The position numbers were made by a program, and so were the translations under genes. From positions 62,001-126,000 of the forward strand of contig JAAXNY010000004.1 of NCBI GenBank assembly GCA_013420905.1: DNA of 64,000 nucleotides. Direction: 5' to 3'. The stretch's first letter is position 1. The number at the start of each line of letters is the position of its first letter. A model generated the notes under the pieces. The model was not told where the DNA came from. It saw nothing but the letters and a program-made list of their open reading frames with translations, and ran no database searches. This DNA is from Collybia mongolica. Taxonomy: Eukaryota > Basidiomycota > Agaricomycetes > Agaricales > Clitocybaceae. Positions 33,908 to 45,523 of the stretch are shown here, in pieces.

Positions 33908-35857
33908 ATGTCTTCCACTTCTACTTCCGCCATGGCTCGTGCTCTGCGCTCGCCTTCCGCGCTGTCTCTCTCGCTCTCTGCCGCGATTCTACCGACTGAG
34001 GGCCGTTCCCCCACTATGGTCTATGTGGACCAGCCGGTCCCCTCATTTTCCGACCTCCTTGAAGATGCCGAGGGCGATGTCTTTGTCGCCATGGAGCAAG
34101 GGTGGATTATTATGGCCGAGGAACTCGCGCCCCGTATGGACCATCAGGGCCCCCTTGACCTCGACGAGTTGATTGACTTCGTCGATCACTGCTCCATGCT
34201 CATCGTACGCCCATCTTTTACTTATTAAAACCTTTTACTTATTTACTGGTCTCAGGATGCCATCACTGGCGTGGTCCGTGGCGCGCGTTTTTCGCTGCCA
34301 TATCCGGCTATTCTCCTCCTGCGCGCGCTTCACCTTCAAGTGATGCGCATCCCAGTCGACGCGCGCGAGGCTTCGTGGTCTTCCTGGCGCACGGTCATAT
34401 CGACTGACCTGGGCCACAATTCCATTCTTCTGGTAAGTGACTTGTTTACTTCTTTACTCTGCCTGCCCTTGTCAAGCGGACTACCTTTTACTTTAGGGCC
34501 AGGCTCCCACTGTGGAGCAAGTCCTGGACCAGGTGGGGTCGCGCTTCGAGCGCGACAATGGTGAAAGTATCTTTCAGGATACTTTCCTTGTCCCTCCTCG
34601 CATGGTTGGCACACCGCGCCGTTACCATCAGTACCGGGACAGTTGGTCCGCCGCGCCCTTGCCGGCGCGCTCCCCGGTCTTGGTACCCGCGGTTCGTTTA
34701 TTACTGCTTTTTATTACTTTTCTTCGGTAGTTGACTTATTTTAATAGCCCCTCAAGCGGAAGCGTACAGCTGGGTCCAAGGGCAAAGGCCGTGCAGTTCC
34801 CCAGGTATATCCTTTACTTTACGAGTTTCACATTATTGCTGACTTGATTTCAAAATTCTAGTCCGACATGTCGCGCGCCCAGGGGACTGGCAGTGCTTCC
34901 GCGCCGCGTCCCTCGGAAGCAGGCCCGGTATGTCTCTTTTCTCTCTTGAAGTCATTTACTTTTACTCATCTTTATCTCCTTAGTCCTCTGGGCAGCCGCT
35001 GGTGAAGGTTGAAGTCCCTGAACTTCGGCTCTTCGATGATGAGATCGCCCGCCAGTTGGCTCAAGAGGGGTTCGCGGAGTTGTTGCCTCCCGCGGCCCCT
35101 TCTCCTCGTCGGTCGCGTAAGACCACTCGCTCTAGGGATAGGGCACAGGCGACACGCCGCAAGCACGCGCTGGTTCCCAACCGGGAGCTGACGCTGCTAC
35201 AGTCCCCCATTACCTCCCTGCTGGCTGACCTTGCGCCGCGGCGCTCTTCCGTATGTTTATTACTACTTTATTTCTTGTTACTGATCATTTTTACTAGGTG
35301 GGCTATCCTTGCACGATGTGCGCCACCCGCGGCGACATTGAGTGCACCTTCAACGGTTGGGGTAAACCGTGCGTGGAATGCGCCACCGCCAAGAAGGGGA
35401 AGTGCAGCTTCAGCCTCACTCCCCAGAAGCGCGCTAGGCTCCGTGAGGATCTGGGGCCCATGCTTGGTGCGGGCATTTCTAGTAAGCCATCTTCTTTCCG
35501 TCTTTTTGTTTACTACTGATTTTACTTATTCTACTAGCGGTTGCTGAAGCCTATGCTCAGCTCAGCGACGCGGACACCCTTGCCGCGGAGGTCATTCAGG
35601 CCGCTAACCGCGCGCTTGAAATGCGCGACTCCTTGTTGGCGCGCATAGTTGGCACCATTGGTAGGTTGTACGAGGAGGAAGGCCTGGAGGGCCTTCAAAA
35701 CCTCTTGCTGACTACGCCAGCCACGGAGAGCGCCCTCCTCTTCTACGCGGACTTCCAGAATCTCCCTTGGCCGCCCTTGGAAGAAGAAGTAGAGGTTGAT
35801 GACAGTTCTTCGTCGTCAAGATCTTCTGCGTCCGTTCCTGACAGCGAGGAGGAGTAG
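33908..35857 (+). CDS. Accessory gene 1 carried antisense in the Gypsy element, 520 aa, Zn2Cys6-like
   Basis: Eight exons (33908-34204, 34256-34432, 34497-34691, 34748-34804, 34862-34927, 34984-35250, 35298-35481, 35538-35857) join in phase to 521 codons. Introns are 47-64 nt, most containing TTTACTT words, with GT..AG ends. The product starts with a Ser/Ala-rich region and has a basic patch PLKRKR near residue 224 and an Arg/Lys-rich stretch near 310-330, both possible nuclear signals. Residues 358-389 form two CxxCx7C repeats (Cys358, 361, 369, 378, 381, 389), close to the fungal Zn2Cys6 binuclear cluster, which has six residues instead of seven in the inner spacing. The C-terminus is very acidic and Ser-rich, ending SVPDSEEE. 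A DNA-binding regulator carried by the element is a reasonable inference, not shown. Upstream is the 3' LTR, whose bidirectional activity could drive it. Confidence 0.75.
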
Positions 35858-36557
35858 CCGCGCCGCGCCCCCCCCCCTACGTTTTATATATATATCTGTG
35901 TTTCCCTGGGCCCTAGTGCCCTTTTTTTTTTTTACTTACATATTCCCCCGCCTTTCGTTGGGCTTCAATTCTTTAATTGAAGTCCAACACATATCTTGTA
36001 TACAGTCCCCTGGACTTTAAACAATACAATTGGTTTTTGCCGTTGTTCTATTGTCTTCATAAGAAAGCTTCCGCCCTTGCCCCGGCTACTTAAGTTATAA
36101 ATAGTACGGTTTAATTCTGGTGCAATTCTCTCGATCATTAAAAACCGTGGCGCGATCACTGACTTTTTATAGACAATCTATTTCAATCCTTGTAACCTTG
36201 GTAGGTTTTTCCAATTCGATTTTGCTTATACCCATCTCCCCCTCAACACTGATAACAACTGTCCCAGTTGTCATGCGGACACTGCCGCGCTCCACATGAA
36301 TTTTTACGGAGCTCCTTTTTTTTTTAATTGGGCCCAGCATTTCAATTAGGCACGCGTCTCGGACCTGTTCAGTTGAAATGTATAGATTTTTCTGGGGATA
36401 GAACGCGCGCAACGAATGAGAGACTGGGTAGCACTTCTCTAGTCGTAGAGGTATAAAAAGGGCACTGGCTGTGCTTTTTGTCCCAAGACATCGCCCAACT
36501 CTATTATACTCTCTTTACAACGTTCTGGTTCGAAGAATCAATTTCCTCTGCATCATT
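35858..36557. other. Spacer between the two accessory genes
   Basis: Pyrimidine runs (C9 at about 35868 and T12 near 35925) follow the stop of gene 1 and may be part of its 3' end. The rest has no exon chain on either strand. Confidence 0.5.
36452..36459 (+). promoter_or_regulatory. TATA box of accessory gene 2
   Basis: TATAAAAA-type word (TATAAAAG) about 100 bp upstream of the ATG at 36558, on the plus strand. It suggests gene 2 has its own promoter rather than using the LTR. Confidence 0.6.
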
Positions 36558-37935
36558 ATGACTAGCCCCCCCAACTATCAAGACATCGAGAACTTCAAGA
36601 TGGTCCAAGCTCAGTGGCACACCTTTCAAGCTCGTTTATCGATGGACACCCTTGTTGAACAAAGGGTCAGCGTCCGGAAGTTAGGCGAAACCGCGGTACA
36701 CTTTTTACCAATTAACTTATATACGCCGTTATCGTAACAACTTTTACAATTTACAGCTACTCCTGACTGAGTCCAAAATGGTTTTGACGGAGCGGTCCTG
36801 GCAGAATGTTATCTTTGGCGTCCGTAAAGCATTCCAGGGACTACAACATGTATACCCCGAGTTACTTCAAGAGCCCGTCTACCGTAACATTGTGACTCTT
36901 ACTGCCGCTATTCACCGTCACCGTGAAAAGGTCCGCACCGAGCACCTGTCTCAAACCGCGGTGCGCGCTTTTTACCTTATCTTGCACTGTACTGTTCTTA
37001 AACCATGGTTTTCTGGTACTAGGTCCCTGCTACTGGTGGTGATGTGGATAGTCCCGCTATTCCAGGCGAGGTCATTGCTGGCGGTGAATATGACGGTGAC
37101 ATTGAAATGTCTGGTACTGACTCGGTATGTTTCTTTTTAGCTACCGCGCTGTCAGTGCGCGACATACTCAATGGCGTCTCTTCTTTACTCAAGAATATGG
37201 TCATTGATTCCGGCGCTACGGCTAGTGCTACTGTCTCTGGGCCAGTGACTAGTCGTCTCCTTAGTGAAGGACCAATCACCCGTAGTCGCAAGGAGAAGGA
37301 GAACATTAAGGTTCCCCGTGTCAAAAGGACTAAGGCTGAAAAGGCTGCCATCAAGGTACCCATTCTTGTTTTTGCTCTGTCTATTACTTTGTTTCTCATT
37401 CCTACAGGACGGTAAGCGTTCTGAGCTCAACCGCGGCAGCACTCTTCGTCCCAAAAAGCGTACGAGGCAGGACACCCCGGATGAAGATCCAAAGGCATCT
37501 GCTGAGGGTACATTTTCTAATAATAGATGGTTCTATTTTTCTACTGACTGTGTATCAGATACTCGTGTCTTTATTGACTTCCGTCCCTCCAAGGAGCACG
37601 ATGTAGTCTTAGCGCGGGCGCGCTTGATTGCTGATGCGGGCGATCCCTTGTCACACACCAAGCAAGCCCTCGGTAGGATGCTTTTAAACTACCGCGCTGA
37701 GTTGGAGGAGATCAGTCATACAGTGTCCTTCTTATTGAAGCGTCGTGACGCCACTATGGACGAGGTTACTCGCCTCAACGGTCTAATGAACGAGGCCGCT
37801 CTGGAGGGAGGCTCTGACGAGGCTGCCACTGCAAGCGCTACCGAAGTCCATGACCAGGATGACAATGATAAAGAGGAGGTAGCTCCGGCTGATGTGCCCT
37901 TGCCCGAGGTTGAAGACGACTTCATATCTGCTTGA
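36558..37935 (+). CDS. Accessory gene 2 carried antisense in the Gypsy element, about 360 aa
   Basis: Exons 36558-36695, 36757-36960, 37023-37124, 37194-37355, 37408-37507 and 37559-37935 give 361 codons in phase. Two proposed introns (37125-37193 and 37508-37558) have GT..AG ends, are multiples of three and contain no stop, so they could be retained; the retained form would be 40 residues longer. The protein is soluble, with a basic middle (ITRSRKEKENIKVPRVKRTK and LRPKKRTRQ, possible nuclear signals), a helical heptad-like stretch near KQALGRMLLNYRAELEE and an acidic tail rich in Asp/Glu. I recognise no family. The stop lies 146 bp from the convergent end of pol. Confidence 0.65.
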
Positions 37936-38081
37936 GGGTAGTCCAATTAACTTCCTCCTTAGTTATGGTGTCCCTCCCCACGCTCCTTTGTATTACTGTC
38001 TTTACTCGGTTTAACACTGTCCTTACTACTTAGCTTCGTTGCTTACACTGTCTTTACTGCTTCTGTTTTCATACTGATTTA

Positions 38082-41000
38082 TCACTTATGCAACTTCCGG
38101 TGTGACATAGTAGTTTGTGGTAGTGCCGGCGCTATCCCCTCTTCAGTGTTTTCACTAGAGCTTGACTCTGAATCGGACTGATCCAATTGGACTCTGTCAA
38201 AGGTATAGTCACGCTCCTTATAAACTTGTCTATTAGCGGGATCTTTCGATTCCACTAAAGCATTTAATGTTTCGCTAGAGATGTCTATTAGATCTTGCAG
38301 ATTATCCGGCAGTTCAATTGTACTCCTAGCAAAATAGGGAATAACCCTAAACGCCCCCACTTTATGTTGCCACACCGATCCATCCATTTCACAAACAATA
38401 TAGGCTCCCCCGCGGTTTCGTCTCAGGACTATCATTGGTCCCAGGTACCGTGGCTTCAGCTTTTTATCGAGCGAACTTTCGACCTCGGTATTTCTAACTA
38501 GTACTAAACTTCCTGGTTTGAAATCATAGTCTCTGATGGTCGCGCTGTGATCCTTCTCATACTGTAATAGTCTCCTTCGTTTTTCTATATTGATACGTTT
38601 CCTCATATCGGCCACATGCTGGACGTGCTTAGCTAGAGCCTGCGCTCTAAACCCAATGAGTTCCTCTGTAGTCAATATTTTTCCTGGTAACTTTACTAAC
38701 CAAGTGGCTTCAATGATATCTAACGGTAAGGTTGGGTGCGCGCCCGTAATCATAAAATAGGGGGAGCAACCCGTCCCTCTCCGTATAGTAATCCTGTCAG
38801 CCCACATTACATGGTGGAAGAAGTAGTACCACTTCTTTACATCACCACCTGTAGCTTTGAAGACAGCTTGACGCACATCCCAATGTGCGCGCTCGGCGAT
38901 CCCATTTCCTTTGGAATTGTATGGTGATATACTTATTCCTGTAATACCATACTTGGATTCCAGCCACGCTTTGGCTGCGACAAAGGCAGGACCATTATCC
39001 GTTACAATTTCCGTTAGAGAACCCCATCTACAAATTACTTCTTCGAACAGCCACCTTCCCAAGGTCTTGCCGTCCTCAGATTTGAGGGGCGCGCCTTCCA
39101 TCCATGAAGACAGCGCACATCTTCCTTGGACAATGTATTTATAACCGTTAGACGATGGGCTCATATACATGGTGTCCGCATGCAATACTTGGAATATAGA
39201 CGGTGTGTGGGTTATAACAGGAGGGATTCTCAACAAAGTTAAAAGCCTTGTCTGACAGATGTGACATGACTTCACATACCATGATACATCGCGTTCCATT
39301 TCTGGCCACCAAAATCTTTTATCTATTAAAGATTTTGTTGCATAGAAACCCCTATGTCCAACAGAATCGTGAGACGCCTTCATCATATATGTTCGGTGAT
39401 TTTTATCAACAACAAGCTGGTGCGCGCTATCGATATTTTTCCTATACATCCTGCCTTCTGGATCCAAAAAGAAATTAGACGCCTGCCTTGCAAACTTTAG
39501 GTAGGCGCGATCTGTCATTCCTTTTGGTCTCTTTTGTGGTCTTTTTAACCATTCTTTTATTAAAGGTAGGTTTTTATCCTGTTCCTGTGCCGTAGGTGTC
39601 CGTTTAGACTCATCATATACTTCCCTTACATTAGGGTCGTATTTAAACTTTTCATTGGGTATGACAGTAGTATTTACAAGTTGCTTTAGATAAGCTTCTC
39701 TTTGAATACCGAACCGTCCTAAACCTAAGTGCTGTTTTACTTCTCCGATAAATGCTGCTTCACCAGCCCAGGCATTGTTTACTTCCACTTCAAAATCAGA
39801 GATTTCCTTTGCAAGTTGGAATAGATATCCGCCGCGCGTGTCGATCTCCTCTTTAAAGTCTGACAGTTCCAAAGGGTCATCCAATCCTTCCGTTGGGTTG
39901 ATAAACCTTAAAGGACCTGAGGGTTCGTCGTAACCATCATCTGGGTCCGGGTAGACAGGATCCCCTAGCTGCGCGTCGCGTCTTGACAGACCGTCTGGGC
40001 CAAAGCCTTTACCAGCTTTATGAACCAAAGTAAAGTGGAACATAAGTATCCTATCGATCCACCTATTTACCGTTGCATTAGGTCCTAAACTTGGGTTTGA
40101 TAACATCCCCTTAATGTACTTTGCATCCGTTTCCACTACCAAATTTCGTACTCCAATAAACCAATAATAACATGCCATTAGAACTCTCATTAATCCGAAT
40201 AGCTCTCGTTTGGGTTGTGAGAAGCGCGCTTCGCGCTCATTCAGAGTTATCAAGTCAAATCTAGCATAGTGCTTTCTTCCAGGTATATCAGGGTCTTCCT
40301 GGTAGATATAGTAGCCTACGGCTTTCCATGACGTATCTACTGACAGTACTACTGGCGTATTCCAGGTGTAATTAATTGGACGGAGCGCGGGGCTATTTTT
40401 AAGTGCGTCTAATAATAGCTGCTGCGCTTCTTCTTGCTCAGGCCCCCATATCCAAGGTTCACTACTCCTAGTTAACTTTTGAATTGGTTGACCTATACGG
40501 GCGAAGTCTTTAATGAAATTCCTGCATACACCAATAGTTCCCATGTAAGCGCGTACTTCACTGACATCTTTGCATGGTCCCCATCTTTCAACTACACCGA
40601 TTCTATCTGTAGTAGGTTTCCGTCCTTCATATGTACATCTATGTCCTACCACTAGAATTTCACTTGCGCATAACATAGACTTATATCCTGAAAATGTTCC
40701 TCCAGAATACTTCATTCTCTGTACGACGCGATTTACATTTTGCATATGTTCCCAGAAGAAGCGCCTAACACCTGGAGCACCAGGTAGCTCTTCTTCTGTT
40801 CCGTCCGGTAGTTCGTAACGCGTTGCTGGACCGCGCACGGGTACATCATCAATATAGGGTATTGTGACATGTGGTACCTCATCCTGTAGGATGTACGTGA
40901 CATCGTCATGAAATATTGGAACAGAATTCGTCCATCCCATAGGGAGTGTTACTAATCTCAGCGCGCCAAATGGTGTTTGGAACGTGGTTAGATCGCGCGA

Positions 41001-42085
41001 GGTTTCTGCTAAAGGCCTCTCATCGTATCCTACATATAGATCCATCATTCCGCCACAAGCGCGCCCTGCGAAGTGTTCTGCTAGTTCTTCGGTAGCGGGT
41101 GGTAGACCCGAGTGCGCTATTGTGACTGCATTCAGTGGTTCTAGACTATGTACAATTCTAAGCTTCTTTCCTGGGCCTTTCTTTAATACGGTAAACCATC
41201 TAGACCTGTATGATGAATTGGATCTCTCATAGACTCCTGCATCAATTTTTGTCTTGATGATTTTACAAACATCTTCATAGATTCCTGGTGGGATTCTAAT
41301 GTTCCTCTCTGTCCACGGCGTATGTGGGACTACTGGTATTTCGACGGGAGGAAAATATTCCTTCTTAAAACTACCGCGCTCACTATCATTCCAAGCAAAA
41401 CCATCATTATGTTTGCACATAAAGTCGTGGATTATATCCATCTCTTTAGGTTTTAAGAAGCTTTCTTCTTCGTGTACTCTTTGGAATTCCGCGCGCCTTT
41501 CCTCAGTGTACCTCCCAGTTGGTTTAAACGGAGGTGGGTTAGGCGTTAGAACTGGTAGGGCTGCTAAAGGGTCGCCCTTTATATCTCTGATAATTCTAAA
41601 TTTATCAGGCAGGTCCGCCAGTGTTGGTTTTGTTTTCAAATGTACTGGTTTATACTTCTTTCCTACTAGCTGATCCATGGTCTCAATATTACACTTTTCA
41701 CTTGTTGCCGTTCCAAGACCGCGCTCGTTTGTGCCAATTTGCCACTGCTTTAATTTACTTAAAGCTTTATTGATCATGGGCTGTTCTTGAGCGTATGTCA
41801 GCGGTCTAGTGGGTGTGCTTGCTGGGTCCCTACTGTTCTGCTCGTAGTTTATTACTGGTCCATCGCGCTCATCTACGGAAGCCAAGTACGTGGCTAGTAA
41901 TTCGCGTTCAGGTACTGTACTATTCATGTTTACATCACTTCTAGACAAAAAGACATCTCTAAGTTCTTTGTGACCAAAATTCCGCTTATCAGTAGGGTGT
42001 CTATAACCCGTTATAATAAAGTTCCCGTCCTCATCTTCAGCAATTTCTACGGCTAGCTCTCCTTGATCACTTTGGATTAATTCAT
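38082..42085 (-). CDS. Gypsy pol: reverse transcriptase, RNase H, integrase
   Basis: The frame is open from the end of the protease frame; a long part begins at 41948 without needing an ATG, as expected of a frame expressed by -1 shift from the protease frame. Counting from 41948: RT has YIDD at residues 365-368 and the upstream LPMGWTNSV motif. RNase H has Asp538 (LSVDTS), Glu582 and Asp608 (VETDAKYI). The integrase zinc domain has His860, His865, Cys895 and Cys898. The catalytic triad is Asp925, Asp984 and Glu1019. The tail ([22 protein letters not shown]) is the usual GPY/F-like end; no chromodomain follows. About 1290 residues, no internal stop, so it is likely functional. Confidence 0.93.
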
Positions 42086-43282
42086 CGAAGGCCGAAAATC
42101 CTGCTCCGGTTGTCTTTTCAACAGCTTAGGCGGTGATCCCTTTGCATGGGTAGGAATAGTACACCTTCGTCCCGTGTTAGGGTCCGTGATAGTGACTACT
42201 TGTCCCCCGTCCCGAGCATTTTTGATCTGACTTTCCGTGAGCGTATCAAACGGTCTCCCGAGCAATACTTTGTATGCGGGTGAATTTATAATATGTACTT
42301 GGAGGTAGATGGCCATGTCATTAAACAAGAAAGGGACATTGCGCGCTAATCCCGCTGTTTTCTCCACTTGTTTATTAGCACTCTGCATGTGTATGACAAC
42401 GTCCGGATCCCATGAAATATCCAAGTCTAAAGCCGTTTGTTTAGCCATTGATACTATTTGGGATCCCCCATCTAATAAAGATTCCTCCGTTCCTACCCCA
42501 TTTATTACTGGATATACTGCGCGCAAAGAGGCCGATTCTTTTGCTACATACAACTGTTTGGGCTCTTCCCCGGCTGGTAAAGATTCTAAATACTGTAGGA
42601 CTGGGTCCCCACATATTATAGATCCCTTAGGTATTCCGCCGCGGTCATACTCTGAGATGAAGAAAGACTGGAATGGGATTGACTCTACTGGTAGCGCGTC
42701 ATGCCGTAAGTAGTTATCATCAAGTTCCCAGTCCCCTCCAAAGGGTAAGACGTCTTCCTCATCTATTCCGTTTATTTGCAAGTTAGCGTCCCTTTGGGTA
42801 AGGGACTTACGTCTGGCAGTTACAATATTCTTTATTCCATCTCTAATGGTTTTTGACGAGCCCATTAACTCTCCCATGGTCAATGTGATAGGGTTGTCTA
42901 ACACTTTAGCAATTATATCGCCACCTTTTAATTTTACTTCTATCGGGGACTTAGTTTCATAAGTCGGACCGCGCTTAGTGTTAAAATTAGGTAGCGGATC
43001 AACTGGTTCAGGGTTGCGTTCCGTTCTCCGGGGTATGTAGGGTACCACGGGCACATCGATGTAGGGTAATTCTTTTCGTACTGGGGACTTTACTGATGGT
43101 TCAACAAATTTTACTTTCTTTTTACTAGGAGACGGCGCTACCAACTCCTCTTCACTACTATCCTGACTACTCTCTGAATTGTTACTTTCTTGACGACTAT
43201 TTCTATTTTTACTTCGGTCCTCTGGCTGTCTCTTGGAACGCGACCTAGTCGTAGGTCTAGCGTGTTCCTTAGCCTCCTTCAT
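42077..43282 (-). CDS. Gypsy protease frame
   Basis: 401 codons with a Ser/Lys/Arg-rich N-terminus ([17 protein letters not shown]) and an aspartic protease core: [16 protein letters not shown] around residue 271 is the catalytic Asp-Gly-Gly variant of the usual DSG/DTG, and the later [11 protein letters not shown] is the flap-distal ILGRP-like motif. The ATG lies 5 nt after the gag stop, and the frame is -1 relative to gag, open across the junction. Translation could therefore use frameshifting or reinitiation. It overlaps the beginning of the pol frame by about 10 nt or more, again at -1. Confidence 0.85.
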   Translation of the reverse strand: MKEAKEHARPTTRSRSKRQPEDRSKNRNSRQESNNSESSQDSSEEELVAPSPSKKKVKFVEPSVKSPVRKELPYIDVPVVPYIPRRTERNPEPVDPLPNFNTKRGPTYETKSPIEVKLKGGDIIAKVLDNPITLTMGELMGSSKTIRDGIKNIVTARRKSLTQRDANLQINGIDEEDVLPFGGDWELDDNYLRHDALPVESIPFQSFFISEYDRGGIPKGSIICGDPVLQYLESLPAGEEPKQLYVAKESASLRAVYPVINGVGTEESLLDGGSQIVSMAKQTALDLDISWDPDVVIHMQSANKQVEKTAGLARNVPFLFNDMAIYLQVHIINSPAYKVLLGRPFDTLTESQIKNARDGGQVVTITDPNTGRRCTIPTHAKGSPPKLLKRQPEQDFRPSMN

Positions 43283-43287
43283 CGGAC

Positions 43288-44799
43288 CTAATTGAAACCC
43301 GACTCTTTAACCTTGTTTTGGTTATTGAGTTCTGCTACCTGCCCTAATAAAGTACTCATTTGTGCTTGTAAGGCTACTATGTCAGGGTTCGGCGCGCTCT
43401 TTGCCGTAGGATTATAGTTATTATTTATATATTCCTGTTTCTGCATCTGAGGTGCTACTGGCAGCGCGGTTTGCGCGCTCTGTTGTCCTAACATTTGTTG
43501 CGCTTGAAATTGTGCCATTTGTGCCATTATGGCTTTCAAGGTTCCAATGTCGTTACTATTGTCTACTGCATTATGTGACTGCATAACGGACAATACTCCT
43601 GGAGCGGGTCCTTCTGTGACATCTCCGTAATAAAGGGCCACTACCTTCTTTGAATGGAAGTGTTCCACTTTATCTTTCAATGATACCGTTTCTGGTTCTC
43701 TTGGAATATATGATCCGTCTGGTAAGCATACTCCTCCATTTGCATTGGTTTTTATTTTCCCTTCCTCAAAATGTTTCTGTTTCTCGGGACAGGCCATTAT
43801 GAAGTGTCCGGGTGTAAAACAGTAGTGACATTTATACGCATTTGGTCTTTGCGGTTGTCCTTCTTTAGGCTTTCCGTACTGATTCTGATACTGATGCTGC
43901 TGGGGTGCGCTATTCGTGGCATGGTTCTGAACAGTTGCTTGTTGAAGCGCTTTCATTACATCCTCGAATCCACTCCTCGTATTCTTCTCATTTACTTGGA
44001 GACGGTCTAACAAATTAACTATTTGTTGTTTTATTTCATCCATCTCTACTTTGATTTTGGGCGCTGCTGTTGCTGTTACGGACGTTATAAACGATCTATT
44101 TGTGTCTGGAATATTCATGTTGGCTACACCTTCAGAAATGCTGATTGCAGTTGCTATAACTTCCTCCAGATCGTACTGATCCCCTTTTCGTCGCGCGAGC
44201 GCGGCGGCTTCGGCAATAGTATTAGGATCTGCTCGGTTGTTTGTAGCAACGGCTTGTCCTGCCTGTGTAGCATTAGACTGATTATTCCCTAGCAGGGTTA
44301 GCCTTCCTTGTACTTGGGATCTGAAGACTTCGTCTAGACATCCCAAGAACTTGGTAACTAATTCACGGTTAGAGATAATAGGTGGCCTAACTCCCAAGAG
44401 TTTAATAGATTCTGCTTTGAATTCACGCTTCAGCTTTTTCAGCGCGGCCTCATCGGTTACTCCAATACGTGGGTTGGCGCGACACACTGCCTCTAACTTG
44501 GCTACTGATCCTTCTACTTGATCGAGTGCTTCCAGATAACTAGAGATCAACTCTGTCTTGAAATCCGTCCAAGTGCCTGTCTTATAGTGGTCTAATGCCC
44601 TCCACTCATTCTCTGATTGTAGGTCTGCGTATTTTCCCAACATTAACTTCTTTTCTTCATCATTTGTAATGTTACACTCCTTCCATAGGACCTCCATTCG
44701 CTCCAGAAACCGGATTAAACCCGTGGGCTCTTTTCCTTTGAATACTGGTGCATCACGGACGCCTGGTTGGGGCATATATTTACGAGGGGGTTCAGTCAT
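43288..44799 (-). CDS. Gypsy Gag
   Basis: From the first in-frame ATG (44799, MTEPPRKYMPQPG) about 503 residues. The central region FLERMEVLWKECN...ALDHYKTGTW resembles the retrotransposon Gag capsid domain. A Gln-rich linker is followed by one CCHC zinc knuckle (CHYC-x4-H-x4-C; about residues 324-337 from this ATG) and a Gln-rich tail. The frame is open without any ATG a further 346 nt upstream to 45145, coding Arg/Ser/Pro-rich sequence (PPPRRARTRG). A spliced or non-AUG longer Gag is possible. Confidence 0.88.
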   Translation of the reverse strand: MTEPPRKYMPQPGVRDAPVFKGKEPTGLIRFLERMEVLWKECNITNDEEKKLMLGKYADLQSENEWRALDHYKTGTWTDFKTELISSYLEALDQVEGSVAKLEAVCRANPRIGVTDEAALKKLKREFKAESIKLLGVRPPIISNRELVTKFLGCLDEVFRSQVQGRLTLLGNNQSNATQAGQAVATNNRADPNTIAEAAALARRKGDQYDLEEVIATAISISEGVANMNIPDTNRSFITSVTATAAPKIKVEMDEIKQQIVNLLDRLQVNEKNTRSGFEDVMKALQQATVQNHATNSAPQQHQYQNQYGKPKEGQPQRPNAYKCHYCFTPGHFIMACPEKQKHFEEGKIKTNANGGVCLPDGSYIPREPETVSLKDKVEHFHSKKVVALYYGDVTEGPAPGVLSVMQSHNAVDNSNDIGTLKAIMAQMAQFQAQQMLGQQSAQTALPVAPQMQKQEYINNNYNPTAKSAPNPDIVALQAQMSTLLGQVAELNNQNKVKESGFN

Positions 44800-45234
44800 G
44801 ATTACTGAACGGTTCTGAGTAGCTAACGAGTTCGGGTTTGCTACTGGGTTTACTACGGACAATCTTCCGCGCGCTACTGGTCTACTAGTAGTCGATATGT
44901 TTCCTAAGGGCTCTGGAGTTCTAAATACTTGCCTTGGTCCTGAAGATCCAAAGGCTGGTTGTGAAGATCCTCGTGTGCGCGCTCGCCTAGGAGGTGGTAA
45001 CGACTCTGTTGCTCCAGCGTTTTGCGAATTTTTAGTCTTCCGCGTTTTTGTAGCTACTTGTCTTGCAAGTGGCTGATTAGTTAGTCTGTTTGACGAGCTG
45101 GCTTGTGGGCGCGGCTCTTGAGACAGATTGACTAAACTTTCTCCGCTCTACTTCAATTTGTAGACGACGTTACTCGTCTTGGTATAATATTTTTCAAAGA
45201 AAGATGCTCTCTTTAGACTATTCAAAACTCTGAA

Positions 45235-45252
45235 CCCTCGCGGTGGGCTCCA
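45235..45252 (-). other. Primer-binding site
   Basis: On the minus strand, two bases after the 5' LTR, TGGAGCCCACCGCGAGGG. It begins with TGG, complementary to a tRNA CCA tail. I cannot assign the tRNA. Confidence 0.6.
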
Positions 45253-45523
45253 GATGAAAGGGGGCTCCTGGGCTATAAGTGCGCTGATGCTATGAAATGT
45301 AATCTCTCTCACACACACACCAAACCTAACAATCAACACACGAACAGTAGGAATCGCCTGTTTTGAGTTCGGGTTCAAGTGCTTAGAAGCACTAAGCTTT
45401 GAATAGTACTAGCCAAAGCCCTTTCCAATGATCTCTCGACGGGTTCGATTTAGACAAAAGCTTCAACACAGGTTCAAAAACCTGCTAGGTATATTTATAA
45501 TATCTCTCGATCCAATAGACTGA

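Noticed and set aside
45148..45378. 76-codon frame starting inside the 5' LTR
   Set aside because: Spans the primer-binding site and leader, not conserved as protein, and stops before gag.
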